This document shows, one piece after another, positions 24,510-34,935 of a stretch of 35,056 bases of DNA. Source of the stretch: Dehalococcoidales bacterium (GTDB taxonomy: Bacteria > Chloroflexota > Dehalococcoidia > Dehalococcoidales > UBA5760); the NCBI GenBank assembly GCA_018399795.1, contig JAGYOC010000198.1, forward strand, positions 1 to 35,056. The letters run 5' to 3'. Position 1 is the stretch's first letter. Each line of letters opens with the position of its first letter. The position numbers and the translations under genes were made by a program. The notes under the pieces were generated by a model, which ran no database searches, had not been told where the DNA came from, and was given only the letters and a program-made list of their open reading frames with translations.

Positions 24510-25346
24510 TCACACCGCGGCTGTTTCGACTCCTTTGGCGCTTCTGGTGAAGTCAGCCAGGGTGTCCTGCGGGCACGCTTCAATGCACTTCAGACAGAGC
24601 GTACATTTCTCCTGATTGAACTCGGGGAGAGCGGTTTCCTTGTTCCACACTATTGCATCATATTCGCAGGCCTTGAAACACTTTCGGCAGTGGGTACAAC
24701 CGAAATCACATCTTTCCCGGCCGGGTATATTTTTCAGAGGTTTGTAGCTGCAGAGGAACGCTATTTTGGTATTGGCCGGCACAAGATCGATGATGCCCTG
24801 GGGGCACTCGGTGACACAGAGCCCGCAGCCGTTGCATTTAGCGGTATCGACCAAAGCGATGTTCTTCTCGGGGTCGATGGATATGGCGTTCTGGGGACAT
24901 ACCTCGACACAGTCGCCGAAACCCAGGCAGGCATAGGGACACTTTTTGTATCCGCTGAGGAGTTGGGCAGCACCCTTACAGGTTGGCGCTCCGGAGTAAC
25001 TGCAGGCAATCTCCGAATTTCCGGTACAGCGGACAACGGCTTTCCTTGTCATCCCGCTGGCATCCAGTTTTACGCCGAGTATCTTGCCCAGCTCTTCAAG
25101 TCTCTCCTCGTCCTGAAGTACCATCGAGCAGGGCGTCGTGGAGAATACATCGGGGTCTTTGGATAAAGCCTGAGCATAGCCGAAACACCCGGCATATCCA
25201 CAGGCACCGCAGTTCAATCCAGGCAGCACCGAGTTAATTTTTTCCGTTTTTTCCAGCCCCTTTACCTTCTGCGGTACTTTAAGGTAAACGAAGAAAATGA
25301 TCAGCCCGCAGGCCAGGCCGATAGCCGTCAGAATGCCTATAACCAC
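24510..25346 (-). CDS. rnfB: Rnf complex iron-sulfur subunit B
   Basis: RnfB brings electrons from ferredoxin into the membrane Rnf complex. The 278-residue protein starts at GTG 25346, ten bases after AGGAG. An N-terminal helix (IGILTAIGLACGLIIFFVYL) anchors it. The 4Fe-4S domain GLNCGACGYAGCFGYAQAL...TTPC follows at about 43-80. Then come Cys motifs for two ferredoxin clusters, CPYACLGFGDCVEVCP / CNGCGLCVTECP, and a further pair, CTHCRKCFKAC / CTLCLKCIEACP, close to the end. The number of clusters is thus larger than in the short E. coli protein and like the Clostridium/Acetobacterium form. It is the last gene of the rnfCDGEAB run. Confidence 0.96.
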   Translation of the reverse strand: MVIGILTAIGLACGLIIFFVYLKVPQKVKGLEKTEKINSVLPGLNCGACGYAGCFGYAQALSKDPDVFSTTPCSMVLQDEERLEELGKILGVKLDASGMTRKAVVRCTGNSEIACSYSGAPTCKGAAQLLSGYKKCPYACLGFGDCVEVCPQNAISIDPEKNIALVDTAKCNGCGLCVTECPQGIIDLVPANTKIAFLCSYKPLKNIPGRERCDFGCTHCRKCFKACEYDAIVWNKETALPEFNQEKCTLCLKCIEACPQDTLADFTRSAKGVETAAV

Positions 25347-25381
25347 AGTTATACCATCTCCTGTCTAGATTATATCAGCCA

Positions 25382-25957
25382 CTATATCATTCCTCCAAAC
25401 CCCTGAAAGGCCAGGCCGAGGAGGGTGGCGATGATAAATGCGATGGGCAGACCCTTCATAGATTTGGGGGTATTCGCGAGCTCAAGTTTTTCTCTTATAC
25501 CGGACATCATGGCCAGAACAAGCGTGAAGCCGAGACCGGCACCCAGCGCTGCCACAATGCTTTCGGGGAAAGAATAGCCCTCCGTGTTGTTGACCAGGGT
25601 GATGCCGAGCACGGCACAGTTGGTTGTAATAAGAGGCAGGTAGATTCCAAAGGCGAAATAGAGGTTGGCATTGGTCTTCTTGATGAAAAGCTCGATAATC
25701 TGAACCAGTGTTGCTATCACCAATATATAGATAACGATGTGCATATATTCGATATCGAAGGGAAGCAGGATGTGGTGATGGATAAGCCATGTAGCAATGG
25801 AGGCAATGGTCATCACAAACGTGACCGCTACCCCCATGCTTATGGCACTGCCTATCTTCTTGGAAACACCGAAGAAGGGACAGAGACCGAGAAATCTCAT
25901 CAGGATAAAGTTGTTGATAAGGACCATTCCGATGAAGATGGTGGCGAACTCGCTCAT
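25382..25957 (-). CDS. rnfA: Rnf complex membrane subunit A
   Basis: This 191-residue integral membrane protein has six hydrophobic helices. It starts MSEFATIFIGMVLINNFILMRFLGLCPFFGVSKK, which holds the Cys-containing half-helix shared by RnfA, RnfE and NqrD/NqrE. The second conserved Cys lies in LPLITTNCAVLGITL; together the four cysteines of A and E bind a membrane-embedded [2Fe-2S] cluster. The ATG overlaps the rnfE stop (ATGA). rnfB follows after 35 bases. Confidence 0.97.
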   Translation of the reverse strand: MSEFATIFIGMVLINNFILMRFLGLCPFFGVSKKIGSAISMGVAVTFVMTIASIATWLIHHHILLPFDIEYMHIVIYILVIATLVQIIELFIKKTNANLYFAFGIYLPLITTNCAVLGITLVNNTEGYSFPESIVAALGAGLGFTLVLAMMSGIREKLELANTPKSMKGLPIAFIIATLLGLAFQGFGGMI

Positions 25958-26565
25958 TCCTTAAGTACCCCCGTTCTTCTGAATAGTGCCATTATCAGGC
26001 CGATTATAAGGAAAGCACCGGGTGGTAGAATAAACATCACGATGGGGTGGTCCTTGAGCACCGGCAAATCAAAGAAGTGTACCCCGAACACCTCCATGCT
26101 GCCGGTACCCAGCATCTGTCTCAGGAAGGATATCATAAGCAGGGCCAGCATGAATCCCACAGTAATACCCAGCGCATCTGCAATCGAGTTGACGATGGGG
26201 TTCTTGGAGGCGAAAGCCTCGGCTCTGCCCAGAATGATACAGTTCACCACGATGAGGGGGAGGAATATTCCCAGAGACTCGTAAAGGTCGGGAAACCTGG
26301 CGTGGAATATCAGGTTGACTACGGTGACCAGCGTGGCGATGATGACTATGAAAATGGGAATCCTGGTTATGCTGGGGACGAATCTCCTTATCAGGGAGAT
26401 TATCACATTCGCTCCCAGGAGGACGATGAGTACGGCCAGGGTCATTCCCAGGGCGTTATCGATCGAGGTACTGATGGCCAGTGCTGGACACAGCCCGAGG
26501 GCGAGTACGAAAACCGGGTTGGATATGATCAGTCCTTTGGCAAACTCCTTGCCGAATTTACCCAC
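25954..26565 (-). CDS. rnfE: Rnf complex membrane subunit E
   Basis: This 203-residue six-helix membrane protein is homologous to RnfA in inverted topology. The signature half-helix FAKGLIISNPVFVLALGLCPALAIS and the later IFLPLIVVNCIILGRAEAFA carry the two cysteines for the intramembrane [2Fe-2S] cluster. Start ATG 26565 overlaps the end of rnfG by eight bases, and its stop overlaps rnfA by four, so translation is coupled on both sides. Confidence 0.97.
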   Translation of the reverse strand: MGKFGKEFAKGLIISNPVFVLALGLCPALAISTSIDNALGMTLAVLIVLLGANVIISLIRRFVPSITRIPIFIVIIATLVTVVNLIFHARFPDLYESLGIFLPLIVVNCIILGRAEAFASKNPIVNSIADALGITVGFMLALLMISFLRQMLGTGSMEVFGVHFFDLPVLKDHPIVMFILPPGAFLIIGLIMALFRRTGVLKE

Positions 26566-27112
26566 CTTTTTCCTCCTTGCCGGTCTTGATTAGCTTGACC
26601 TTTTCCATGGCAGCAGCCTTGACGGCATCGATGACGGCGACAGAGCTCACCGTGGAGCCGGTAATGGCGTCCACTTCTCCACCCTCTTCGCTCAAGGCGA
26701 CCTCATCAATGCTCAGATCATTGAATTCTTCAGTGAAAGAAGGCTCGGCAATCCGGGTTCCCAGGCCAGGGGTTTCCTCGTTCGAGATGATGGTTATACC
26801 CTTGAGGGTATCTTCGTCCTCGAGGCCGACCAGGATTACTATATCCCCCCCGTATCCCTTTCCGGTAGCGATAAAGGCATATCCGACAACATCTCCATCC
26901 GAGAAGATGGTATAGATATCATCTGCGAACCCGTATCGGCTCATCTCGGGAAACATCTCCGCAAGCATGCTCGCTGTCTCGGCTTCCTTCTGCGCTTCTA
27001 TCTCGCCGCGGGTGAGGCGGTCGGTATAGGTGAGAGCGGTAACCGAGATGGCCACCACTGCGGTCAAGACAATCACCGGAAAAGCCTTTTTGAAGAATTC
27101 CCTGGCCTTCAC
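26558..27112 (-). CDS. rnfG: Rnf complex flavoprotein subunit G
   Basis: The 184-residue subunit has one N-terminal membrane helix (FPVIVLTAVVAISVTALTY) and an extracytoplasmic FMN-binding domain. The flavinylation site is read as DAITGSTVSS, with Thr154 the likely residue that ApbE links to FMN. The usual motif is S/T-G-A-T, so Ser153 replaces Ala. The NEETPGLGTR loop is typical of the family. The start ATG 27112 lies three bases after the rnfD stop. Confidence 0.95.
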   Translation of the reverse strand: MKAREFFKKAFPVIVLTAVVAISVTALTYTDRLTRGEIEAQKEAETASMLAEMFPEMSRYGFADDIYTIFSDGDVVGYAFIATGKGYGGDIVILVGLEDEDTLKGITIISNEETPGLGTRIAEPSFTEEFNDLSIDEVALSEEGGEVDAITGSTVSSVAVIDAVKAAAMEKVKLIKTGKEEKGG

Positions 27113-27115
27113 TTG

Positions 27116-28063
27116 CTATGCCTTTGCCCTTTCCATCAGGCCGTATGGCCTTACCTTGATATAGCGATCGATAAGTGGTGTTATCGCGTTCATAAACAGG
27201 ATGGAGTAGCATACCCCTTCCGGCATGCCGCCAAAACGCCTTATCAGCATGGTCAAAACACCGAGGGCGAGTGCGAAGACAACCTTCCCCCGGTTGGTGA
27301 GGGGTGAAGTGACATAATCGGTAGCCATGAAGAAGGCCCCGATCATAAGCCCTCCGCCCAGTATATTGAAGAGGGGATCCTCGCCCATGAGGAAAGATAT
27401 CAGTGCCACCATCCCGATGTAAATAGCGGGGATACGCCAGTTTATCAGGCCGCGCCCGATCAGGAAAAGCCCTCCCACCAGTATAAATAGTGCCGATGTT
27501 TCTCCCAGCGAGCCGGCGGTGTTACCGAGGAACATCGCCTGATACAGGGATAGGTTACCCGCTGTCCAGGCGAAACCCTCGCCCAGCGGTGTGGCCGTGG
27601 TTACCGCATCCGCGGTAAAACCGGTCGGTGCTACCCAGCTGGTCATCTCTAGGGTAAAGCTAATGGACAGAAATGCCCGCGCTGCCAGGGCGGGATTGAA
27701 GATATTGTGACCCAGTCCGCCGAATGCCTCCTTGGCTATCGCGATCGCGAAAACGGCTCCCAGGGCCACCATCCAGAGAGGTATCAACGGGGGCAGGACC
27801 AGGGCAAGGAGAAGCCCGGTGACGACGGCACTGCCGTCCATGACGAAGATTTTGCCCCTCAGCTTTTTACACAGGTATTCGGTCAGTAAGGCCACACCCA
27901 CGCTGACGCCTATTACGGACAGGGCATGATGGCCGAAGTAGTATATCGCCGCACCGGTAGGAAAAAGCAGGGCGATCACCACGAGGTACATTATCTTGCT
28001 GACCGAGACTTTCCTCCAGAGGTGAGGACCGGGTGTCACCAGCAGCTTTTTTACCTCGTTCAT
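27116..28063 (-). CDS. rnfD: Rnf complex membrane subunit D
   Basis: This 315-residue protein has about nine membrane helices. The frame could extend to 28159, but the ATG at 28063 overlaps the rnfC stop (ATGA) and gives MNEVKKLLVTPGPHLW, matching family starts. The flavinylation motif is ADAVTTATPLG, with Thr158 as candidate FMN-carrying residue. GHNIFNPALAARAFL and the C-terminal RRFGGMPEGVCYSILFMNAITPLID are diagnostic. It should carry ions across the membrane together with A, E and G. Confidence 0.96.
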   Translation of the reverse strand: MNEVKKLLVTPGPHLWRKVSVSKIMYLVVIALLFPTGAAIYYFGHHALSVIGVSVGVALLTEYLCKKLRGKIFVMDGSAVVTGLLLALVLPPLIPLWMVALGAVFAIAIAKEAFGGLGHNIFNPALAARAFLSISFTLEMTSWVAPTGFTADAVTTATPLGEGFAWTAGNLSLYQAMFLGNTAGSLGETSALFILVGGLFLIGRGLINWRIPAIYIGMVALISFLMGEDPLFNILGGGLMIGAFFMATDYVTSPLTNRGKVVFALALGVLTMLIRRFGGMPEGVCYSILFMNAITPLIDRYIKVRPYGLMERAKA

Positions 28064-29391
28064 TTGGCACCAGCCCTCTTGGCAATTTCTTTCTTGGCGA
28101 CCTTGATGTACTGCACAAGGGGAATGTTTGCCGGGCAGGTGTAGGTACACGCACCGCATTCAAAACAATCGTCAATGTAGTAGTCGTTTTTGCATTCGTC
28201 GTACCTGCCCAGCTTGGCGTTCCTGGCCAGCAAAGTAGGCATCAGCCGCATGGGGCATACCTCAATGCACATACCGCAGCTGATGCAGTCCTGCTCCTGG
28301 ACCAGGTTATCTTCCTTGACCAGAATGCTGTTCGTTCCCTTGATAACCGGGAAATCGAGGTCGAACTGGGCCATTCCCATCATCGGTCCGCCCAGTATTA
28401 CCGCATTTGCTCCGTCACCCATACCGCCGCAGTAGTCGATCAGGTTTCGGATGGGGGTGCCGAACCGGGTCAGGAGGTTCTTCGGGCTTTCGACCATACC
28501 GGTAACCGTCACCACCCTTTCGATTAAGGGTATGCCCTCGTATACGGCGTCATATATCGCCTTGGCGGTGCTCACGTTCTGAATTACCGCACCTACATCC
28601 ATGGGCAGTCCCCCGATCGGTACCTCTCTGTTCAGTATCGTCTTGATGAGGGTCTTTTCCGCTCCCATGGGGTATTTCGACTTGAGCGGTGCCACTCTGC
28701 AGTCTTTCTCGAAACCCAGGCTTGAGATGAGACTTTCCATGTTGGCGATGGCGTCTTCCTTGTTGTCCTCGATGGCGATGTATGTTTCCCGTGGTGAGAG
28801 AACCTTTCGGATAATGTCCAGTCCCAGGAGGACCTCTTTCCCGTATTCCAGCATAACCCTGTGGTCCGAGGTAACGTAGGGCTCGCACTCGCACCCGTTC
28901 AATATAACCGTTTCGATCTTTTTGTCCGGCGGTGGCGAAAGCTTGACATGTGATGGAAATGTGGCTCCGCCCAGACCCACAATACCGGCTTTCCTGATCC
29001 TTTCCAGAAGCTCTTTTGCCGGCAGGGAACCCGGGTCGGAAGGCTTTTCCAGTTCTATCCAGTTATCTTCACCATCCGCATTGATTACCAGCGCTTCGAC
29101 CAGCTGCCCGGTGGGGGGATTGATTACCCTGGTCGTACCGGCTATTTCTCCGGAAACGGTAGCATGAACCGGCGCACTGACGAACTTGTCGGACTCGGCT
29201 ACCTTCTGGCCGGTCAGCACTTTATCTCCCCGCTTGACCAGAGCACTGGCGGGGGCGCCGATATTCTGTTGCAGGGGTAATACCGCCTTTTCCGGTTGTG
29301 GTGCCGGCTCGATGGGGCTTCTCTCGCTGTACTTGCACTCCGGAACCTTGACTCCGTAGGCAGCGCCCCTCTTTTTCAACCTGATATTCAA
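28060..29391 (-). CDS. rnfC: Rnf complex NADH-binding iron-sulfur subunit C
   Basis: RnfC passes electrons between NAD and the complex. I place the start at TTG 29391, seven bases after GAGGTGA, giving 443 residues; the open frame runs further upstream to 29580 but overlaps apbE with unrelated sequence. The order is: lipoyl-like barrel (LPLQQNIGAPASALVKRGDKVLTGQ), the NADH/FMN region with GLGGATFPSHVKL and ILNGCECEPYVTSDHR, a SLBB region, and two 4Fe-4S motifs (CISCGMCIEVCP...; CFECGACTYTCP). The gene order C-D-G-E-A-B is that of Clostridium/Acetobacterium. Confidence 0.95.
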   Translation of the reverse strand: MNIRLKKRGAAYGVKVPECKYSERSPIEPAPQPEKAVLPLQQNIGAPASALVKRGDKVLTGQKVAESDKFVSAPVHATVSGEIAGTTRVINPPTGQLVEALVINADGEDNWIELEKPSDPGSLPAKELLERIRKAGIVGLGGATFPSHVKLSPPPDKKIETVILNGCECEPYVTSDHRVMLEYGKEVLLGLDIIRKVLSPRETYIAIEDNKEDAIANMESLISSLGFEKDCRVAPLKSKYPMGAEKTLIKTILNREVPIGGLPMDVGAVIQNVSTAKAIYDAVYEGIPLIERVVTVTGMVESPKNLLTRFGTPIRNLIDYCGGMGDGANAVILGGPMMGMAQFDLDFPVIKGTNSILVKEDNLVQEQDCISCGMCIEVCPMRLMPTLLARNAKLGRYDECKNDYYIDDCFECGACTYTCPANIPLVQYIKVAKKEIAKRAGAK

Positions 29392-29407
29392 ATCGGGTTC
29401 ACCTCGA

Positions 29408-30430
29408 TTATTCCTCCGCCAGGTACCCGGAAAGACCCGCTGAGAGGTGTACTTCCCTCTGGCTATCGATAATAAGGCATTCGGTATTTTCCAGCGAATC
29501 GATAAGCCCGATACCGTCTTCCGGCCCCATGACGAAAATACCGGTAGCCAGAGCGTCAGCACAAGTGAGGTCGGGAGCAATTACCGTGGTACTGATGCAT
29601 TCCGAGGCCGAGTAACCGGTTCTGGGATTGATAATATGATGCGCCTTTTTTTCGGGGTCAAAATACCGCTCGTAATTGCCCGAAGTGGCTATCGCTTCAC
29701 TGCCCAGGCTGAAGCAGGCCAGGCTCTCATTTTTGTTATCCGGATTCACCAGCGCTACCTGCCAGGGCTCTCCCTGCGGTTTGGTACCCAGCGTTCTCAT
29801 ATCGCCTCCGGCATTTATCAGTGCATGCTCGATGCCTGTATCGGAGATGGTATCCAGTGCCTTGTCCACTGCATACCCCTTGGCGATACCGCCGAGTGTG
29901 ATCTTCATCCCTTCAACAGTGAGTTCTATGCCCTCTTCATCGACGGCTACCTTTTCCCAACCGATCAAGCCCATAGTTTCTTCGATTTTGCTTTCCTGCA
30001 CTGCCTCGCTCTCCTGCCATAGGCCGGACTGCCATAATTCCAGCAGAGGCTGGACGGTAATATCGAAATAGCCGTGCGTGGCTTGGCTATATTCTAGGGA
30101 AAGGTCGATAAGTTGCCGGAACTCTTCGGATGGTGACTTGAGTACTGCCTCTCTATTGAGACGTGAGGATTCACTTGCTTCTTCGAATATGGATGCCTGG
30201 CTTTCCGTTTCCTCCATTCGTAAAAAGGCATCATCAATTGCTTCCTGAGCCTTTTCTTCATCCGTGGTATACACGGTAACGGTTATGAAGGTATCCATAA
30301 GGGTGCGTGTCTCCTCGTATTTATTGAGAAGCTCTTCATCGTTGTGGGTGATACCGGTACAGCCGCTGGCCACTATGGTAGTGGCACAAAGCGCCATAAA
30401 GCCGGAGTAAACCCAGCCCCTTCTTTTCAT
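29408..30430 (-). CDS. apbE: FAD:protein FMN transferase (ApbE), lipoprotein
   Basis: ApbE attaches FMN from FAD covalently to threonine residues of RnfG and RnfD. The 340-residue protein has a lipoprotein signal ending in VASGC (Cys24), placing it on the outer side of the membrane where these domains are. Family segments: TLMDTFITVTVY, LGGIAKGYAVDKAL, NAGGDMRTLGTKPQGEPWQVAL, AIATSGNYERYF...HHIINPRTGYSA and DALATGIFVMG. The last two contribute to FAD and Mg binding. The stop lies 16 bases before the rnfC start, so it is the first gene of the rnf run. The ATG has a weak ribosome site. A TAAAAT element in the 147-base gap above it may be a -10. Confidence 0.96.
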   Translation of the reverse strand: MKRRGWVYSGFMALCATTIVASGCTGITHNDEELLNKYEETRTLMDTFITVTVYTTDEEKAQEAIDDAFLRMEETESQASIFEEASESSRLNREAVLKSPSEEFRQLIDLSLEYSQATHGYFDITVQPLLELWQSGLWQESEAVQESKIEETMGLIGWEKVAVDEEGIELTVEGMKITLGGIAKGYAVDKALDTISDTGIEHALINAGGDMRTLGTKPQGEPWQVALVNPDNKNESLACFSLGSEAIATSGNYERYFDPEKKAHHIINPRTGYSASECISTTVIAPDLTCADALATGIFVMGPEDGIGLIDSLENTECLIIDSQREVHLSAGLSGYLAEE

Positions 30431-30577
30431 AAATCGACGCTCTTATTTCTCTTCGCATCTATGACTGCCGGGCAGGGAATCCCCCCGGTTGTATCGAGCA
30501 GTAAAATTACCCCTCAAAATGCAGCCTTGCTATTTTAGCAGAAAGATAGGCGGAATTCTAGTAGTTTCCGTTTTTTT

Positions 30578-31750
30578 CTATCCCAGTATGCCCAGAAAGA
30601 TTCCGGCGGCGGTGGCTGTACCGATAACACCGGCGGTATTGGGACCCATAGCGTGCATGAGGAGGAAGTTTTTCGGGTTGGCCTCCTGTCCCATCCGCTG
30701 AACCACCCGGGCGGACATCGGTACCGCGGAGACTCCGGCAGCGCCGATCATCGGGTTGATTTTATCCTTGAGAAAGAGGTTCATGAATTTGGCCAGCATT
30801 ACTCCGAAGAAGGTGGAAACGGCGAAGGCGGCAATACCCAGCCCGAATACCAGCAGGCTCTCCGGCTGGAGGAAAGCCCCCGCACTCATAAAGGCACCGA
30901 CCGAGATGCCGAGCAGGATGGTGAGAATATTGATGAAGGAGTTTGCCGCTGTTTCTGCTAGCCGGTCCGTTACCCCGGATTCCTTGAGCATGTTGCCCAG
31001 CATGAACATGCCGATAAGCGGGGCTGACTTGGGCACAAGCAGTATGATAATAATGGCGCCTATTATGGGGAAGAGGATTCTTTCCAGACGTGATACCGGC
31101 CGCAACTGGGGTTTCATGTATATCGCCCGCTCTTCTTTGCTGGTGAGCGCCTTTATTATCGGGGGTTGGATGATGGGTACCATGGCCATATAGGTATAGG
31201 CAGCTACCGCGGTGGCTCCGATAAACTGGGGAGCAAGGCGGTTGGTCAGGTAAATGGTGGTCGGTCCGTCGGCTCCACCGATAATGCCGATGGAGGCTGC
31301 TTCACCAAGGCCGATATTAATTTCGGGAAAGGTACTGCCCAGAAGCAGTGCCATGAAGAAGGCGAAGTAAACACCGAACTGTGCCCCTGCTCCCAGTATC
31401 AGCGTCTTGGGGTTGGCAATCACCGGGCTGAAGTCGGTCATTGCCCCCAGGCCAAGGAATATCATGGCTGGGATCAGCTCCCAGACCAGTCCGTAGCGAA
31501 ATATGCGCGAAATCAGCCCGGCCGGCTCACCGCCGATGGCATATGCCTCGACGACTTTGCCCTGTACGATGCACTCCATAAGGCCGCCGAGGGGGAGGTT
31601 TATCAGAAGTACGCCGAAGCCTATTGGTACCAGCAGCAGCGGCTCCATCTTTTTGACGATACCCAGGTACAAAAAGATGGCACCTATGGCCAGCATCACA
31701 CCGTTACCCCAGTAGAAGCTGGCGAAACCGGTTTCAAAAAGACCGAACAT
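30578..31750 (-). CDS. oadB: Sodium-translocating decarboxylase beta subunit
   Basis: This 390-residue membrane protein with about nine to eleven helices couples decarboxylation of the carboxybiotin carrier to sodium export. The family's essential region IIGGADGPTTIYL holds Asp161, and MGPNTAGVIGTATAAG near the C-terminus matches the other ion-binding segment. Subunits of oxaloacetate, methylmalonyl-CoA and glutaconyl-CoA decarboxylases are all alike, so the substrate is not defined. It follows the biotin carrier with 26 bases between. Confidence 0.95.
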   Translation of the reverse strand: MFGLFETGFASFYWGNGVMLAIGAIFLYLGIVKKMEPLLLVPIGFGVLLINLPLGGLMECIVQGKVVEAYAIGGEPAGLISRIFRYGLVWELIPAMIFLGLGAMTDFSPVIANPKTLILGAGAQFGVYFAFFMALLLGSTFPEINIGLGEAASIGIIGGADGPTTIYLTNRLAPQFIGATAVAAYTYMAMVPIIQPPIIKALTSKEERAIYMKPQLRPVSRLERILFPIIGAIIIILLVPKSAPLIGMFMLGNMLKESGVTDRLAETAANSFINILTILLGISVGAFMSAGAFLQPESLLVFGLGIAAFAVSTFFGVMLAKFMNLFLKDKINPMIGAAGVSAVPMSARVVQRMGQEANPKNFLLMHAMGPNTAGVIGTATAAGIFLGILG

Positions 31751-31776
31751 AAAAACCTCAGTTCAAGCTTTTTGTA

Positions 31777-31998
31777 CTATGATTCTATAACGGCGATCGT
31801 CTCCCCCGGCTTGACTACCTGGCCGGGGCTGACACTTATTTCCTCTACCGTACCATTGCCTGGAGCCAGTATCGGGTTTTCCATCTTCATCGATTCCAGG
31901 ATGCAGATGGTATCACCCTCCTGAACTTGGTCCCCCGTTTTGACGTTAATACTGGTGATCTTACCCGTTATTGGCACCTCAATCGTTTCTTTGCCCAC
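31777..31998 (-). CDS. Biotin carrier protein of the decarboxylase
   Basis: A 73-residue single biotinyl domain, started at GTG 31998 after AGGAAGGTGA. The biotin acceptor Lys38 sits in ESMKMEN. The fold is complete from IEVPITGKITSINVKTGDQV to GQVVKPGETIAVIES. It is smaller than the usual carrier because the Pro/Ala-rich linker is absent. It lies three bases after the gamma-like gene and upstream of the beta subunit, as in methylmalonyl-CoA and related decarboxylases. Confidence 0.93.
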   Translation of the reverse strand: MGKETIEVPITGKITSINVKTGDQVQEGDTICILESMKMENPILAPGNGTVEEISVSPGQVVKPGETIAVIES

Positions 31999-32001
31999 TG
32001 T

Positions 32002-32163
32002 TTATTCACCTTCCTGTATACTATCTTTGTTCCTGTTACGGCTGATTTTCCGCACTGCTACTGCTGTCACTGCCAGTGCCGCCGCCAGAATGCCCAGTAC
32101 CATGAATACGGTACCGAAACCTATACCACCAATGTAGAAAGCATGACCCCAGTCTATTGACAT
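32002..32163 (-). CDS. OadG-like small membrane subunit of the sodium-pump decarboxylase
   Basis: This 53-residue frame runs from ATG 32163 to TAA 32002-32004. It has one hydrophobic helix (YIGGIGFGTVFMVLGILAAALAVTAVAV) followed by a basic, polar C-terminal tail (RKISRNRNKDSIQEGE). The G-x-G-x-x-x-V/F-x-V-L helix start is typical of the OadG gamma chain, which anchors the complex and binds the carboxyltransferase. It is immediately followed, after three bases, by the biotin carrier gene. Homology is weak in so short a protein, so position carries much of the argument. Confidence 0.75.
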   Translation of the reverse strand: MSIDWGHAFYIGGIGFGTVFMVLGILAAALAVTAVAVRKISRNRNKDSIQEGE

Positions 32164-32202
32164 CTCTTACTATTCCACCTGCGAACGATTCGGGTAAAAT
32201 TA

Positions 32203-32240
32203 AAGGGTGGTCCCTTTCTGCCTCACAGGACTCCACCCTT
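32203..32240 (-). promoter_or_regulatory. Hairpin in the decarboxylase leader, possible attenuator
   Basis: On the minus strand AAGGGTGG (32240-32233) pairs with CCACCCTT (32210-32203), with 22 bases between that can add a GTCC/GGAC pairing. TTAATTTTA follows directly. It lies between the promoter at 32267-32294 and the ATG at 32163, where a conditional terminator would be. Confidence 0.45.
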
Positions 32241-32266
32241 GATACCTGATAAGCCGGACCTATGAT

Positions 32267-32294
32267 AATATACCAGACGGGTTAGAATGGTCAA
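32267..32294 (-). promoter_or_regulatory. Promoter of the decarboxylase genes
   Basis: On the minus strand TTGACC (32294-32289) and TATATT (32272-32267) are 16 bases apart. Transcription would start near 32260, about 95 bases ahead of the ATG at 32163. Confidence 0.6.
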
Positions 32295-32341
32295 TCTGAA
32301 ATTGCGGTTCCGGCCAGCACTTGATGGCTGGAACAGGTGGG

Positions 32342-34813
<2,472 letters not shown>

Positions 34814-34865
34814 CGCTCTACAACCCAGCTCCTTCCCCAGGCAGGGAAACTGGTCCATTGCCTGA

Positions 34866-34895
34866 ATTATAAAACACGGATGGTATTGAGGTCAA
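34866..34895 (-). promoter_or_regulatory. Promoter of clpC
   Basis: On the minus strand TTGACC (34895-34890) and a perfect TATAAT (34871-34866) are 18 bases apart, directly after the 5S gene. A leader of about 45 bases would precede the ATG at 34813. No CtsR or CIRCE box was recognised. Confidence 0.65.
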
Positions 34896-34935
34896 AAATT
34901 GGTGCCAGTTCTCCCCTACGACATATAGAACAAGC

